A DNA stretch of 64,000 bases from Cheilinus undulatus (Eukaryota > Chordata > Actinopteri > Labriformes > Labridae): positions 23,216,196 through 23,280,195 of the forward strand of contig NC_054873.1 in assembly GCF_018320785.1 (NCBI RefSeq), read 5' to 3'. Under the pieces are notes generated by a model. It saw only the letters and a list, made by a program, of their open reading frames with translations. It was not told where the DNA came from and made no database searches. The position numbers and the translations under genes were made by a program. This document shows, piece after piece, positions 63,601 through 64,000 of this stretch. Within the stretch, counting starts at the first letter, position 1. The number at the start of each line of letters is the position of its first letter.

Positions 63601-64000
63601 GACACATGAGGTACTGCTTTGTCCACAGGAGGTGCCAAAAGCACTGCAATCTTAAAGTTCATTACAAGAGACCTCAACTTTTAGGCATCGATGCAATTTG
63701 GAAATTTTCAAATAAGATGATTCTTCCAACATTTCAAGTCACAAGGTTTCAGCTCTAACAAGGTCATGTACATGGGTAGTAATGAAAACAGCACAGTAAG
63801 TTCTACAAGTTCTTCTCCATGGCTACACAGTTCAGAATTAAAGCCACCTGCATCATTTTTTTAAAACACAGTTAAAGACAGTACAATTGCTGCGTTGCTT
63901 TCTGCCATTTGAACAGCTTAGAATAAAACTGTCTTCAAACTCAAAGATTTTTAAATGACCATTTTTTTAGGTCTCTTTCTATTTTTGCTCAATTTTTTCT
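60675..64000. other. Right end, no gene recognised
   Basis: AT-rich DNA, presumably intron or upstream region of the minus-strand membrane gene. The segment 62040-62245 (GCCATCTTGTTGAAG, ATATGGCAGCTGCCACTGAT, GGCTGGCATCACGCAGGCTT) resembles a repeat common in teleosts. Open frames at 62654-62956 (+) and 63567-63758 (+) show no known domain. Confidence 0.5.

Noticed and set aside
63541-63650. Minus-strand frame with SCVCSAS, which could be an extracellular exon
   Set aside because: No splice boundaries in phase with the TM exon were found and the motif is too short to assign.

Overview
This is a 64-kb stretch of vertebrate nuclear DNA, almost certainly from a teleost fish and probably a spiny-rayed one. 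The genes are split by many GT-AG introns. The intergenic DNA is AT-rich and filled with typical fish repeats: Tc1-like transposons, hAT-type MITEs, tRNA-headed SINEs and LINE 3' ends. No prokaryotic, viral, CRISPR or operon-like structure was seen.

Six conserved genes can be read exon by exon. From left to right they are: the last five coding exons of stra6 (+, retinol transporter/receptor); islr2 (-, LRR/Ig neuronal membrane protein, single coding exon); sema7a (-, GPI-anchored semaphorin, 14 coding exons, 671 aa); commd4 (+, 8 coding exons, 199 aa); neil1 (+, DNA glycosylase, 9 coding exons to the main stop, 416 aa); and man2c1 (-, cytosolic alpha-mannosidase, 26 coding exons, 1022 aa). 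For every gene except the partial stra6, the exon lengths add up to an intact reading frame ending in a stop. At the right end, two minus-strand exons (a transmembrane segment and a short cytoplasmic tail) belong to a single-pass membrane protein that I do not recognise. Its 5' part lies beyond the readable exons or outside the window.

Layout: 1-6.9 kb stra6 3' half, with a SINE and a decayed Tc1 in its introns; 7.3-10.6 kb islr2 and its 3' UTR; 10.6-18.9 kb gene-free with several MITEs; 18.9-31.5 kb sema7a; 31.5-34.5 kb divergent intergenic region; 34.5-37.9 kb commd4; 39.0-45.06 kb neil1; 45.2-56.3 kb man2c1, tail-to-tail with neil1; 57.1-57.6 kb a well-preserved hAT MITE; 57.8-60.7 kb the unknown membrane gene with a LINE fragment in its intron; 60.7-64 kb without recognisable genes.

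The genes do not form one pathway. The human counterparts of all six lie on chromosome 15q24, so this is conserved neighbourhood rather than functional clustering. I found no convincing new multi-gene system. The most useful leads are the loss of the integrin-binding RGD in sema7a, a retained NEIL1 recoding codon with a short intronic complement, an in-frame 105-nt intron in neil1, and the unidentified membrane protein.
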